This document shows, in pieces, positions 18,301-25,970 of a stretch of 56,532 bases of DNA. The notes under the pieces were generated by a model. It did no database searches, had not been told where the DNA came from, and worked only from the letters and a program-made list of their open reading frames with translations. How positions within the stretch are numbered: the stretch's first letter is position 1; each line of letters opens with the position of its first letter. This DNA comes from CAWGCA01 sp963820955 (GTDB taxonomy: Bacteria > Pseudomonadota > Gammaproteobacteria > Chromatiales > Chromatiaceae). The stretch lies in NCBI GenBank assembly GCA_963820955.1, contig CAWGCA010000019.1, positions 1 to 56,532 of the forward strand, given 5' to 3'. The position numbers were made by a program, and so were the translations under genes.

Positions 18301-18966
18301 GTTTTCCGTTGCCTGGTGTCGGACGTGATTCCCCTGAACGAGGGGTGCCTGAAACCCCTGGAGATCATCATTCCCGAGGGCTCCATGATCAATCCCAGCT
18401 ATCCGGCCGCCGTGGTGGCCGGCAACGTCGAGACCTCCCAGGTGATCGTGGATACCCTGCTGGGGGCGCTTGGCGTGGCGGCGGGATCTCAGGGCACCAT
18501 GAACAACTTCACCTGGGGCAACGACCGCTTTCAGTACTACGAAACCCTCTGCGGCGGCGCCGGCGCGACCGCCCGGCGGGACGGGGCCGATGCCGTCCAT
18601 ACCCACATGACCAACTCTCGGCTGACCGACCCGGAGGTGTTGGAATGGCGATTCCCGGTGCGCCTGGAGTCATTCTCCATCCGCCGGGGATCGGGTGGCC
18701 AGGGACTGTTCTCAGGTGGCGACGGCACTGAACGCCGGATACGTTTTCTGGAAAAGATGACGGCCAGTATGCTTGCCGGCCACCGTCGGATTCCACCCTA
18801 CGGGCTGGCGGGAGGCTTGCCGGGAAAGGTCGGGCGCAACTATGTGGAACACTGGGACGGAAGGACTACCGAGCTGGGTTTTCAGGGACAGGTGGAGGTG
18901 GAGCCAGGGGATGTGTTCGTCATCCAGACCCCGGGCGGGGGAGGTTACGGAACCCCTGTTGAATAA
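15316..18966 (+). CDS. Fused hydantoinase A/B (5-oxoprolinase family), ATP-dependent
   Basis: A cytoplasmic enzyme of about 1216 residues. It contains an N-terminal HyuA-like ATPase half with IDRGGTFTDVVARRPDG (actin-like phosphate loop) and GFDMGGTSTDVSHYAG, and a C-terminal HyuB-like half starting near DPVMLEIFNNLFMSIAEQMG with HIPVHLGSMSESI, ASRGHHADIGGITPGSMP and the C-terminal RRGSGGQGLFSGGDG block. The single-chain fusion is the layout of eukaryotic-type 5-oxoprolinase (5-oxo-L-proline + ATP to L-glutamate), but relatives act on hydantoins. The ATG at 15316 begins just before the conserved domain with AGGAAA nine bases upstream. The frame extends 64 codons further without conserved text. 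Confidence 0.9.
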   Translation: MTNHQQQEGPPSTDGWQFWIDRGGTFTDVVARRPDGRLVSHKLLSENPTQYRDAAIQGIRDLMGASAEEALYPEQITAVKIGTTVATNALLERKGEATLLAVTRGFGDALRIGYQTRPELFSLDIELPEMLYSEVLEIDERIGARGETLIPLNLEQSRTGLQVAFDRGLRSVAILLLHGYRYPQHEKKLEQMALEVGFTQVSVSSQASPLMKLVSRGDTTVADAYLSPILRRYVDQVATELQGKNSQNCRLMFMQSNGGLTDAHGFRGKDAILSGPAAGVVGMVCTARAAGFDRLIGFDMGGTSTDVSHYAGEYERTFETRVAGVRLRAPMMLIHTVAAGGGSIVQFDGSRFRVGPDSAGASPGPACYRNGGPLTVTDCNVMLGRLQPAYFPKVFGPDADQPLDKAAVVEKFTRMAAEIATATGEWRTPEQVAEGFLAIAVQNMANAIKRISVQRGYDVSAYTLCCFGGAGGQHACLVADSLGIKRVYLHPYSGVLSALGMGLADQRLIRDRAVEAMLSEQLIPRLTTELEDLSREAVSAMGRQGVPAQRIRCQLRLHLRYLGSDTALVVDFDGLKQMIDAFGLAHRQRFGFSSPDKALIVEAVEVEVIGMADPIDLSPGRSKARATPEPLSLRPVVMNGEQRATPFYSRDDLADGDRLPSPAVIIEPTGTIVLEPGWRATRVGGHGLVLERYLPLPERIAIGTQVDPVMLEIFNNLFMSIAEQMGVVLENTAASVNIKERLDFSCAVFDQDGNLIANAPHIPVHLGSMSESIKTVIRERAKSMQPGDAYLLNAPYNGGTHLPDVTVVKPVFDAEGRHVIFYVASRGHHADIGGITPGSMPPDSVTVEEEGILIDNIKLVDQGEFLEREIRDLLSQGPFPARNIDTNIADFQAQLAACEKGMKELLSMVNQFGLKVVHAYMGHVQDNAEESVRQVLELLQEGAFCYEMDDGSRVCVKISLDRVARRAIIDFSGTSPQHPGNYNAPSAVCRAAVLYVFRCLVSDVIPLNEGCLKPLEIIIPEGSMINPSYPAAVVAGNVETSQVIVDTLLGALGVAAGSQGTMNNFTWGNDRFQYYETLCGGAGATARRDGADAVHTHMTNSRLTDPEVLEWRFPVRLESFSIRRGSGGQGLFSGGDGTERRIRFLEKMTASMLAGHRRIPPYGLAGGLPGKVGRNYVEHWDGRTTELGFQGQVEVEPGDVFVIQTPGGGGYGTPVE

Positions 18967-19050
18967 ACGCAGATACCGCTCCGCCATAGCTAGAAAAGAC
19001 CTAAAGACCTGACGAAGTTTGATCCACTTTGCCAAATCAATGGAATTCCA

Positions 19051-19199
19051 GGCACATCGAAAATTCGAAGTGCCCATGTGGTGCAGGGACGCACCACTAT
19101 TTTCGTGCGCGTAAGCACATGAAAATGAGCGCGATCGGAAATCGTACTCTTCGATCGCTGTATCGAAAAATCCCAGGGAGGAGATTTTTCGAGGCACCC
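19051..19199 (+). mobile_element. MITE family 2, copy 1
   Basis: About 150 bp that begins with a GGCACATCGAAAATTCGAAGTGCC palindrome (written here split: GGCACATCGAAAATT then CGAAGTGCC) and ends ATTTTTCGAGGCACCC, an imperfect inverted copy of the start. Inside are GGTGCAGGGACGCACC and a TCGAAAAATC/GATTTTTCGA hairpin. It is shared with copies at 37761-37884 and, reversed and shorter, 39787-39871. It fills most of the gap before the acylase gene. Confidence 0.72.
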
Positions 19200-19351
19200 T
19201 TCCGACAGATAACTTCTCGGACAGACTAGTCGAATAATGATAAGGTTTTCCGGTCCTCGCGGGGCCGTCTGAATCGAAATTGCAGGCCAGAAACCGCAGC
19301 GATAGAAACCAAAGCACCCAATTTCTTACCACACGGAGGTTTCAAGCAACG

Positions 19352-21760
19352 ATGAAATGCCGATCGATCATTGTTTTTTGTACGCTCTTTATGGCAACCG
19401 TCACGACGGCGGTGGGAACGCCGCACGAGCCCACTCACGGCAAGGGTTCGGTAAAGATATATCGAGACGACTATGGCGTCCCCCATGTTTACGCTGCAAC
19501 ACTCAAATCACTGTTCTACGGGGTTGGTTATGCCCAGGCCCAGGATCGCCTGTGGCAGGCTGAAATTCATCGCCGCCTGGCAACGGGTACCCTGGCCGAG
19601 TTTTTCGGTCCGGAATCCCTGGAGGGAGATGTATTCGCCCGAACAATGTTTGGGCCCACCGAACGGCGTGTCGCATTGCTCGACACCATCACTCCGAAGG
19701 GCCGAACCATCCTGCAGGCCTTTACCGACGGCATGAATGCCTGGATTCAGGAGGCGACCGCCACTGAGCAACTCCCCATAGAGTATCCACAAGGGCTGGG
19801 GGTAAGACCCTGGACAGTGGATGACTCGGTGGCGACCTTCATGCTGCTGGCCAGTCAGTTTGGCTGGTTCGGCAGTGAAGAGCTGGAGAACGCAGACCAT
19901 CTGCAGAAACTGATTGCTATTAACGGGCCGGCCGAAGGGGCAGCAGTCTTTGCCGACACCCATTGGCTCGATGATCCCGATGCCCCAACCACCATCCCCG
20001 ACGAGGGCGGGCAGAGACCGGTCCACCAAGGAAAGAAACACCGCGCCGACTTGGTTCGCGCCAAGGCACGCCACAAGGCGGCAGCCGGGTTTGACAAGGC
20101 CCTGCGAGGGTGGAAAAAGAACCTGCGCAAGGCGGGCATCGGCAGGGGTCCCGCTTCGAACGCCTTGGTGCTGGCGCCCAAACTCACCATGGATCGGCGG
20201 GCCCTGTTGCTCGGTGGGCCGCAGATGGGCTATTCAACTCCCCAGATCAATCATGAAATCGGTATCCACGGCGCCGGTTTCGACGTCACCGGCACTCAGA
20301 TCGCAGGGGTACCCGGGGTACAGATAGGCGTGAGCCAAAAGTTTGCCTGGACTTTGACATCCGGGGTTTCGGATAACTCTGATATCTACCAAGAGGTCGT
20401 CGCGAATGGCCAGTACCTGTTCAATGGTGAATATCGCGACCTGGACTGCCGCAAAGAGACAGTCAACGTTCTCGGTGCGGACAGCACTATGGTGCCGGTT
20501 ATGGTGCCGGTCTGTGAATCGATACACGGCCCGATCATCTTCGAACTGGAATTGCCGGAAGAGCCATACGACTTGGCTTACACCCTCAAGAATTCTACGC
20601 AGGGCCTGGAGTTGACCAGTTGGGAGGCGTGGGCCACTCTATCCCGAGCCAGGTCCGTCCGTGATTTCGGGCAAACCCTCTCAGCGATCGCTTACACCTT
20701 CAATGTCCTGTACGCCGATGCCCGGGGCAACATCGCATACTGGCACATCGGCAAGATCCCGATCCGTGCCGAGGGCGACAACCCCTGGCTGCCCCACGAC
20801 GGCACCGGCGGCTCCGAGTGGCAGGGCTTTGTCCCCTGGAAGGAGATGCCCCATACCCGCAACCCAGCACAGGGCTGGCTGGCGTCATGGAACAATAAGC
20901 CGGTTGCCGGCTGGGAGAATTCAGTCGCGGGATTCGGCACCTTCGGGCCTGTGCACCGGGTCAACACCCTGATTAACCTGCTGCAGGAGCTGACACCGCG
21001 CAGCGCCACCCTGGATACCCTGGCGGATATCAATCAAACTGCGGGATCGACCACGGACACTCCGTCGGGCAGTGCCAGCACGGTGTTCGTATCTACCCTG
21101 CTGGACGATCTGATTGCGCACATCGAATTGGACCCCACTGCTGACCCTCTATACGGTGAAATCGCAGCACTGCTCAAACAATGGGACTGGCTGCAGATCG
21201 ACGCCGACCAGGATGGCTTTTATGATCAACCGGCCGTAGCTGTCTTCAATACCTGGTGGCAGAAACTGGTCGATCATGTGTTTGCCGACGATCTGGGCAC
21301 CACCGGCGACCCCAACGTGGCCGGCAACCTGCTGGCCCGTCTGCTGGACGACGACCCGGCCATTCCGCTGCTCCACGATTATCTCGACGGTGAAACGATT
21401 GAGCAGGCAGTAACCCGGACGTTCAAGGATACCGTTGATCACTATTCATCAACGGACCCGGATCCGGCCAACTGGTTACAGCCGGTCGCCTACATCAACT
21501 GGTCAGCTATTGGTGCGGTCGCAGTATTGGACACGCCCTGGATGAACCGAGGCACCTATAACCAACTGGTTCATTTGGGCAGAGGTCATAAGCTGTATGG
21601 CAAGAATGTGGTGGCGCCTGGACAGAGTGGCGACCCATCCAACCCTCACTTCGACGACCAGCTTGAGCTCTACGCCAGCTGGAACTACAAGCCGATGATC
21701 CTCGATCGCAAGGACCTCAGGGGCCACACGGAAGAGGTAATACATCTTAGAGTGCCCTGA
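19352..21760 (+). CDS. Penicillin acylase family (Ntn) amidohydrolase
   Basis: A secreted, self-processing hydrolase of about 802 residues: signal peptide (to about TTAVG, residue 22), alpha-chain beginning VKIYRDDYGVPHVYA with the family block GYAQAQDRLWQAEIHRR, and the beta-chain whose N-terminal nucleophile is Ser269 in RGPASNALVLAPK. Downstream are GGPQMGYSTPQINHEI, GVPGVQIGVSQKFAWTLTSG and the oxyanion Asn region NVLYADARGNIAYWHIG. Relatives hydrolyse beta-lactams, acyl-homoserine lactones or cyclic imides; the substrate cannot be read from sequence. The ATG at 19352 is preceded by GGAGGT (13 bases). The gene follows the 5-oxoprolinase-type gene on the same strand, but the MITE between them argues against a tight operon. 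Confidence 0.92.
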   Translation: MKCRSIIVFCTLFMATVTTAVGTPHEPTHGKGSVKIYRDDYGVPHVYAATLKSLFYGVGYAQAQDRLWQAEIHRRLATGTLAEFFGPESLEGDVFARTMFGPTERRVALLDTITPKGRTILQAFTDGMNAWIQEATATEQLPIEYPQGLGVRPWTVDDSVATFMLLASQFGWFGSEELENADHLQKLIAINGPAEGAAVFADTHWLDDPDAPTTIPDEGGQRPVHQGKKHRADLVRAKARHKAAAGFDKALRGWKKNLRKAGIGRGPASNALVLAPKLTMDRRALLLGGPQMGYSTPQINHEIGIHGAGFDVTGTQIAGVPGVQIGVSQKFAWTLTSGVSDNSDIYQEVVANGQYLFNGEYRDLDCRKETVNVLGADSTMVPVMVPVCESIHGPIIFELELPEEPYDLAYTLKNSTQGLELTSWEAWATLSRARSVRDFGQTLSAIAYTFNVLYADARGNIAYWHIGKIPIRAEGDNPWLPHDGTGGSEWQGFVPWKEMPHTRNPAQGWLASWNNKPVAGWENSVAGFGTFGPVHRVNTLINLLQELTPRSATLDTLADINQTAGSTTDTPSGSASTVFVSTLLDDLIAHIELDPTADPLYGEIAALLKQWDWLQIDADQDGFYDQPAVAVFNTWWQKLVDHVFADDLGTTGDPNVAGNLLARLLDDDPAIPLLHDYLDGETIEQAVTRTFKDTVDHYSSTDPDPANWLQPVAYINWSAIGAVAVLDTPWMNRGTYNQLVHLGRGHKLYGKNVVAPGQSGDPSNPHFDDQLELYASWNYKPMILDRKDLRGHTEEVIHLRVP

Positions 21761-21775
21761 TCTTACGCCGCCTTG

Positions 21776-21814
21776 GAGCAGAACGGGTCAGCAGGGACGC
21801 TTCCCGTTTTGCTC
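21776..21814 (+). terminator. Stem-loop after the acylase gene
   Basis: GAGCAGAACGGG pairs over 12 bp (one G-T) with CCCGTTTTGCTC, starting 15 bases after the stop. There is no T-run, so intrinsic termination is uncertain. Confidence 0.4.
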
Positions 21815-22073
21815 TGCGCCGCCGGCCGAGAAACACGAATCCGACTCCGGCGACCAAGGGCCGCGACTCCACACGCTCCCCAGGTCCTATTCCAAGCGTT
21901 AATACCTTTACCGATTACCCTCATAAGGCAGATGGAGTTGCCGGAATTCAGGTATAATCGTAAATATGGAACTCCACTGGCCGCGAGTTTGATTGTCGGC
22001 CCGAAAGACGCAAACCGGGGCGCCCATACCCTGAGTCTAACCCTGACGGCTATCTAGCAAAGCGATGCAGTAG

Positions 22074-23339
22074 ATGAATATAAGCAGCTCCCGTTCCATC
22101 TCCCGCCTCAACCGCAACACCCTCGCCCTAGTGCTGGCGGGGGGGCGTGGATCGCGCCTCTACGAGCTGACCGAATGGCGCGCCAAACCAGCGGTTTTCT
22201 TTGGCGGCAAGTTCCGCATCATCGACTTCCCCCTCTCCAACTGCGTCAACTCAGGTATCCGGCGCATCAGTGTTCTGACCCAGTACAAGGCTCACTCCCT
22301 TATCCGCCATCTGGTGCGAGGCTGGAGCTCCTTGCAGAGCGAGTTGGGCGAATTCGTTGAGGTGCTTCCCGCCTCCCAGCGCATTACCGACAACTGGTAT
22401 GCGGGCACCGCCGATGCCGTCTATCAGAACCTGGACATCATCCGGGCGCTGCGGCCCAAGTATGTCCTGATTCTATCTGGAGACCACGTCTATAAGATGG
22501 ACTACGGCAGGCTGCTGGCTCATCACGTGGAAAAAAAGGCGGCCATGACCGTGGCTTGCGTCGATGTTTCATTGAGCGATGCCAAGGGCTTCGGTGTCAT
22601 GAGCGTCGATAAGGATGACCGGGTGATTGCCTTCGAGGAGAAACCGTCCGACCCGAAACCGCGATACGGCTCGGAAGACCAGGCCCTGGCCTCCATGGGA
22701 AATTATGTCTTCGATACCGATTTCCTCTACCAGCAGTTGGAGGAGGATGCCGCCAACCGCCAATCCAGCCATGATTTTGGCAAGGACATCATCCCCTCGT
22801 TGATCGAGAACCATCCGGTCTATGCCTACCCCTTCCGCGACCATCGCACGGGCAGCCAGCCCTACTGGCGTGATGTAGGAACCTTGGATGCATTCTGGGA
22901 AGCCAACATGGAACTGGTGGAGATCACCCCCGAACTCAATCTATACGATGAAGACTGGCCCATTCTGACTTATCAGCGCCAACTGCCGTCGGCAAAGTTC
23001 GTATTCCAGGACGAGGGGCGGCAGGGCATGGCGCTCGACTCGATCGTCTCCGGCGGCTGTATCCTCTCCGGCGCCGTGCTGCGGAACTCTCTTTTGTTCT
23101 CCAACGTCAAGGTCCACTCCTATACCCAGGTGGACCAGTCGGTGCTGTTACCCGAAGTGGATGTGGGGCGTCACTGCAGAATAAAAGGCGCCATCATCGA
23201 TCGCGGCTGCCATCTCCCGGACGGCACCGTGATCGGCGAAGATCCGGAGGAAGACGCGAAGCACTTCCGGGTAACGCCCAAGGGCATCGTCCTGGTGACT
23301 CCGACCATGCTGGGCCAGAAGGCGGAGACCAGCATTTAG
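22074..23339 (+). CDS. glgC: Glucose-1-phosphate adenylyltransferase (ADP-glucose pyrophosphorylase)
   Basis: Catalyses ATP + glucose-1-phosphate to ADP-glucose, the controlled step of glycogen synthesis. The 421-residue protein has the N-terminal LVLAGGRGSRLYELTEWRAKP (nucleotide-binding and activator site), FPLSNCVNSGIRRI, YAGTADAVYQNL, the catalytic DHVYKMDY, and GFGVMSVDKDDRVIAFEEKP; the C-terminal left-handed beta-helix (about 310-420) contains SGGCILSGAVLRNSLLFSNV. No glgA, glgB or glgP is adjacent. The 313-base gap upstream includes a TATAAT at about 21953 but no good -35. The ribosome-binding site is weak. Confidence 0.96.
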   Translation: MNISSSRSISRLNRNTLALVLAGGRGSRLYELTEWRAKPAVFFGGKFRIIDFPLSNCVNSGIRRISVLTQYKAHSLIRHLVRGWSSLQSELGEFVEVLPASQRITDNWYAGTADAVYQNLDIIRALRPKYVLILSGDHVYKMDYGRLLAHHVEKKAAMTVACVDVSLSDAKGFGVMSVDKDDRVIAFEEKPSDPKPRYGSEDQALASMGNYVFDTDFLYQQLEEDAANRQSSHDFGKDIIPSLIENHPVYAYPFRDHRTGSQPYWRDVGTLDAFWEANMELVEITPELNLYDEDWPILTYQRQLPSAKFVFQDEGRQGMALDSIVSGGCILSGAVLRNSLLFSNVKVHSYTQVDQSVLLPEVDVGRHCRIKGAIIDRGCHLPDGTVIGEDPEEDAKHFRVTPKGIVLVTPTMLGQKAETSI

Positions 23340-23365
23340 CCAGGGGCAGGTATACGGATCAGGGA

Positions 23366-23587
23366 TTATTTCAGCCCCAGTTTCTCACCGCTGGATTTGG
23401 TGTTGACACCGATCAGGGAATAGAGCGGACAGATCCCCACGATTCCGGTGATCAGCAGGATCACGCCAACCCATCCGATCGGATTCTTCAGGGCATAGAA
23501 TACGTTACCGATGAGCAGGACGCCCAGCACGATACGCACGATACGGTCGATTTTACCGACGTTGTTCTTCAGCAGATTCATGGTCAT
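23366..23587 (-). CDS. DUF2892 (YgaP-like) small membrane protein
   Basis: 73 residues with two predicted membrane helices (about IVRIVLGVLLIGNVFYAL and GWVGVILLITGIVGICPLYSLIGV), including the DUF2892 family signature GICPLYSLIGVNT. The family is often fused or linked to rhodanese domains, but its function is not established. An ATG two codons in (23581) is better spaced from GGAG and may be the true start. It is 107 bases downstream of the ferritin-like gene and might be in the same transcript. Confidence 0.85.
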   Translation of the reverse strand: MTMNLLKNNVGKIDRIVRIVLGVLLIGNVFYALKNPIGWVGVILLITGIVGICPLYSLIGVNTKSSGEKLGLK

Positions 23588-23694
23588 AAGCTCCTAATAA
23601 ACGCGCCAGAGCGGACCTTTCCGACGCTGCGCACACGGGTCGGCCGGGAACACTCTCCGTCACGAGCGATCCCCCGGACGGGGTCGAGGCTGGT

Positions 23695-24141
23695 TCAGTT
23701 GTCGGTCAGCACCCGCTCGTCGTACTCACTCTCGAAGTATAGCTTGTGTTTTGCCTCCTCCTTGGCCAGCCCTTGAAACAGATCCCGAATCGTTTCGTCG
23801 GCGACGTTGGCTGCCATGTCTGAGTAAAGCTGGAAGGCAGCCTGTTCCCGTTTCATACCGACGATCAAGGCATCCTGATAATCCAGATCGTCATTGACCT
23901 CGACGTCCACCAGGTAATCGGACATCTTCAGGTCCACCACCTCCTGCTGAGCGGAAAGGGCATGCTCCCCCTGCTTGACGTTCTCCAGCCGGGCCTTGTG
24001 CTGCTGCTCCTCCTCGGAGAATTCGAGAAACACGCTCTTCATATTGGCGCTCTCGGTGCGTCCGGCCAGATTGAGATAGAAAGCAGCCGCTTCCGCCTCC
24101 CGCTTGATGGCAAAATCCAGAATCTCATCAACTGTGTTCAT
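23695..24141 (-). CDS. Ferritin-like / rubrerythrin-type di-iron protein
   Basis: A 148-residue four-helix-bundle protein with the di-iron ligand pattern of the rubrerythrin-like ferritin family: KREAEAAAFYLNLA (helix A Glu), EFSEEEQQHKARLE (ExxH), GMKREQAAFQLY and GLAKEEAKHKLYFE (ExxH). It lacks the rubredoxin-like C-terminal domain of classical rubrerythrin. It probably acts in iron handling or peroxide detoxification. It begins 41 bases downstream of the last gene of the complex I-like operon and on the same strand, so it may be its terminal gene. Confidence 0.85.
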   Translation of the reverse strand: MNTVDEILDFAIKREAEAAAFYLNLAGRTESANMKSVFLEFSEEEQQHKARLENVKQGEHALSAQQEVVDLKMSDYLVDVEVNDDLDYQDALIVGMKREQAAFQLYSDMAANVADETIRDLFQGLAKEEAKHKLYFESEYDERVLTDN

Positions 24142-24182
24142 GTCACTCTACCTTTTTCCGTCTTTTCGTCGCCCCGCCCTGA

Positions 24183-25970
24183 TCAGCCGTTTTGACCGGT
24201 CGCGAGATAGCGATCGATACCGCGGGCCGCATGATGACCATCCTCGATGGCGCTGATGGCATCGGCGGTATTGTTGGCGATATCGCCTCCCACGAACACC
24301 TTCTCCAGAGCCGTCCGCTGGTACTCATCGGGGATGAATTTACCCCATTTGGAGGCCAGCTGCTCCAACTGTCCGGGCGCAAAAAAGCCGTAATCCCCCA
24401 CCTGGCCGATAGCGGAAATAATGCTGTCGTAGGTCTCCTCGTGGATCCGGTCTTCCTGCAGCACCGGTCTCGGCCGCCCACCCTTGGGGTCGTCCACCAT
24501 CTTGGCCTCGCCCCACTTGATCACCACCCGCCCCGGCTCCTCCGAGTCCCGGATCTCCACCGGTATGGCCTGGGTGGTGATACGGCACGCCTCCTGCTGG
24601 GACTCATGGATCTCCTCGGGGTCGGCCGGCATATCCTCGATGCGGCGACGGTAGAGGATCTCCACCTCGGCACCCATGCGGCGCGATACCCGGGCCGCGT
24701 CCATGGCCACGTTGCCACCGCCGATCACCGCCACCTTGGCTCCGACCCCCGGGTCTTTGCCGTCGGCCACATCCTCCAGCACCTGCAGCCCGGAGAGCAC
24801 CCGGGGGTGCTCTTCCCCTTCGATCCGCATCTTGGATGGTTTGCTGAGACCGGTGGAGAAAAAGACCGCATCGTAATCCTTCAACAGCTCATCGAACGCG
24901 ACGTCCCGCCCGACCCGGGTGCTGAAACGGATGTCAACTCCAAGGGAACGGATATACTCGATGTCCTTGTCCAGCTGATCGTCCGGTAGGCGATAGGAGG
25001 GAACCCCATACCGCAGCATGCCCCCGGCCCTTTTCTGGGCCTCGAATACGATCACCTCGTGACCGCTGCGGCGCAGATAATAGGCCGCACTAAGTCCTCC
25101 GGGACCGGCGCCGATGACCGCGATCCGCTTGCCGGTGGAGGCCATCGTGTCGTTCAGAATCCGTCCATACTCCTCCGCAGGGATCTGATCGACAATATAG
25201 CGCTTTAGCCAGCGGATGGCGATCGGGTCCCCCTGATCGCCCACCGGGCAGACTTCTTCGCAGCGATGGGTGCAGATACGGCCGCAGGTGGCGGGGAAGG
25301 GATTGGTCCGGTACATCAGCTGCAGCCCCTTCTCCATGTCCCCCTCGCGGATGGCCCGGATATAATCAGGCACGTCCATATGGGCCGGACAGGTGGCCAC
25401 GCAGATGCCGCACTCCACGCAGCGGTCAGCCTCCCGCTTGGCCTGCTCCGCGGTGTACCCCTTGACTACCTCCTCAAAGGAGCTGACACCCTCCTCGGCT
25501 GGCAGCATCCCCATCTCGGAGCGGCGGGAGACCAGCAGATGGTAACCGGGGTCGCGCCGGTAGCCCAGTTCATGCCCCTGCCAGGCAGTGTGATCGATCC
25601 CGGCGGTGAAATGGTAATCGTCCGGGTCGGTGGTAAGCCAGGCGTATTCGTTGCTCATGCGCAGGGAACTGGTGGTGCAGATATCGACACACAGGGCGCA
25701 CCAGCAACAGCGGCCGTAATCGAACCTGGGGCGCAGCCCGCTGTCACCGTCCCTTGACTCTAATCCCTCCACCGCCACCATATCGATGGCGCGGTTCTGA
25801 CAGATGCTTTCGCAGGAGCCGCAACCGACACACTTCTCGCTGTCGTTGACGTGAAAGCCGCGGTAGCGGGGGGCACCGGGGCGCTCCTCCACCGGCCGCA
25901 TGCTGGTGTAGGGCTTTTCAAAGGCCCGCTGCCAAACGTAGAAGGGCGAGATAAGGTCTTTCAGTTTCAT
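24183..25970 (-). CDS. NuoI-like ferredoxin fused to GltD/NfnB-type NAD(P)H flavoprotein
   Basis: A 595-residue fusion that is the last subunit of the complex I-like operon. Residues 40-100 are a NuoI/MbxN ferredoxin with two 4Fe-4S motifs (Cys47/50/53/57 and Cys88/91/94/98). Residues 180-245 are the double-cluster domain of GltD-type proteins (Cys184/187/190/194 and Cys229/233/237/241). From 282 onward is a two-dinucleotide-binding-domain oxidoreductase: FAD site VIGAGPGGLSAAYYL, GGMLRYGVPSYRLP, NAD(P) site VIGGGNVAMDAAR with YRRRIEDMPAD, and a C-terminal FVGGDI FAD motif. I infer that it exchanges electrons between NAD(P)H and the peripheral arm, replacing NuoEFG. The ATG at 25970 overlaps the NuoD-like stop by four bases; the longer open frame is a shadow. 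Confidence 0.93.
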   Translation of the reverse strand: MKLKDLISPFYVWQRAFEKPYTSMRPVEERPGAPRYRGFHVNDSEKCVGCGSCESICQNRAIDMVAVEGLESRDGDSGLRPRFDYGRCCWCALCVDICTTSSLRMSNEYAWLTTDPDDYHFTAGIDHTAWQGHELGYRRDPGYHLLVSRRSEMGMLPAEEGVSSFEEVVKGYTAEQAKREADRCVECGICVATCPAHMDVPDYIRAIREGDMEKGLQLMYRTNPFPATCGRICTHRCEEVCPVGDQGDPIAIRWLKRYIVDQIPAEEYGRILNDTMASTGKRIAVIGAGPGGLSAAYYLRRSGHEVIVFEAQKRAGGMLRYGVPSYRLPDDQLDKDIEYIRSLGVDIRFSTRVGRDVAFDELLKDYDAVFFSTGLSKPSKMRIEGEEHPRVLSGLQVLEDVADGKDPGVGAKVAVIGGGNVAMDAARVSRRMGAEVEILYRRRIEDMPADPEEIHESQQEACRITTQAIPVEIRDSEEPGRVVIKWGEAKMVDDPKGGRPRPVLQEDRIHEETYDSIISAIGQVGDYGFFAPGQLEQLASKWGKFIPDEYQRTALEKVFVGGDIANNTADAISAIEDGHHAARGIDRYLATGQNG

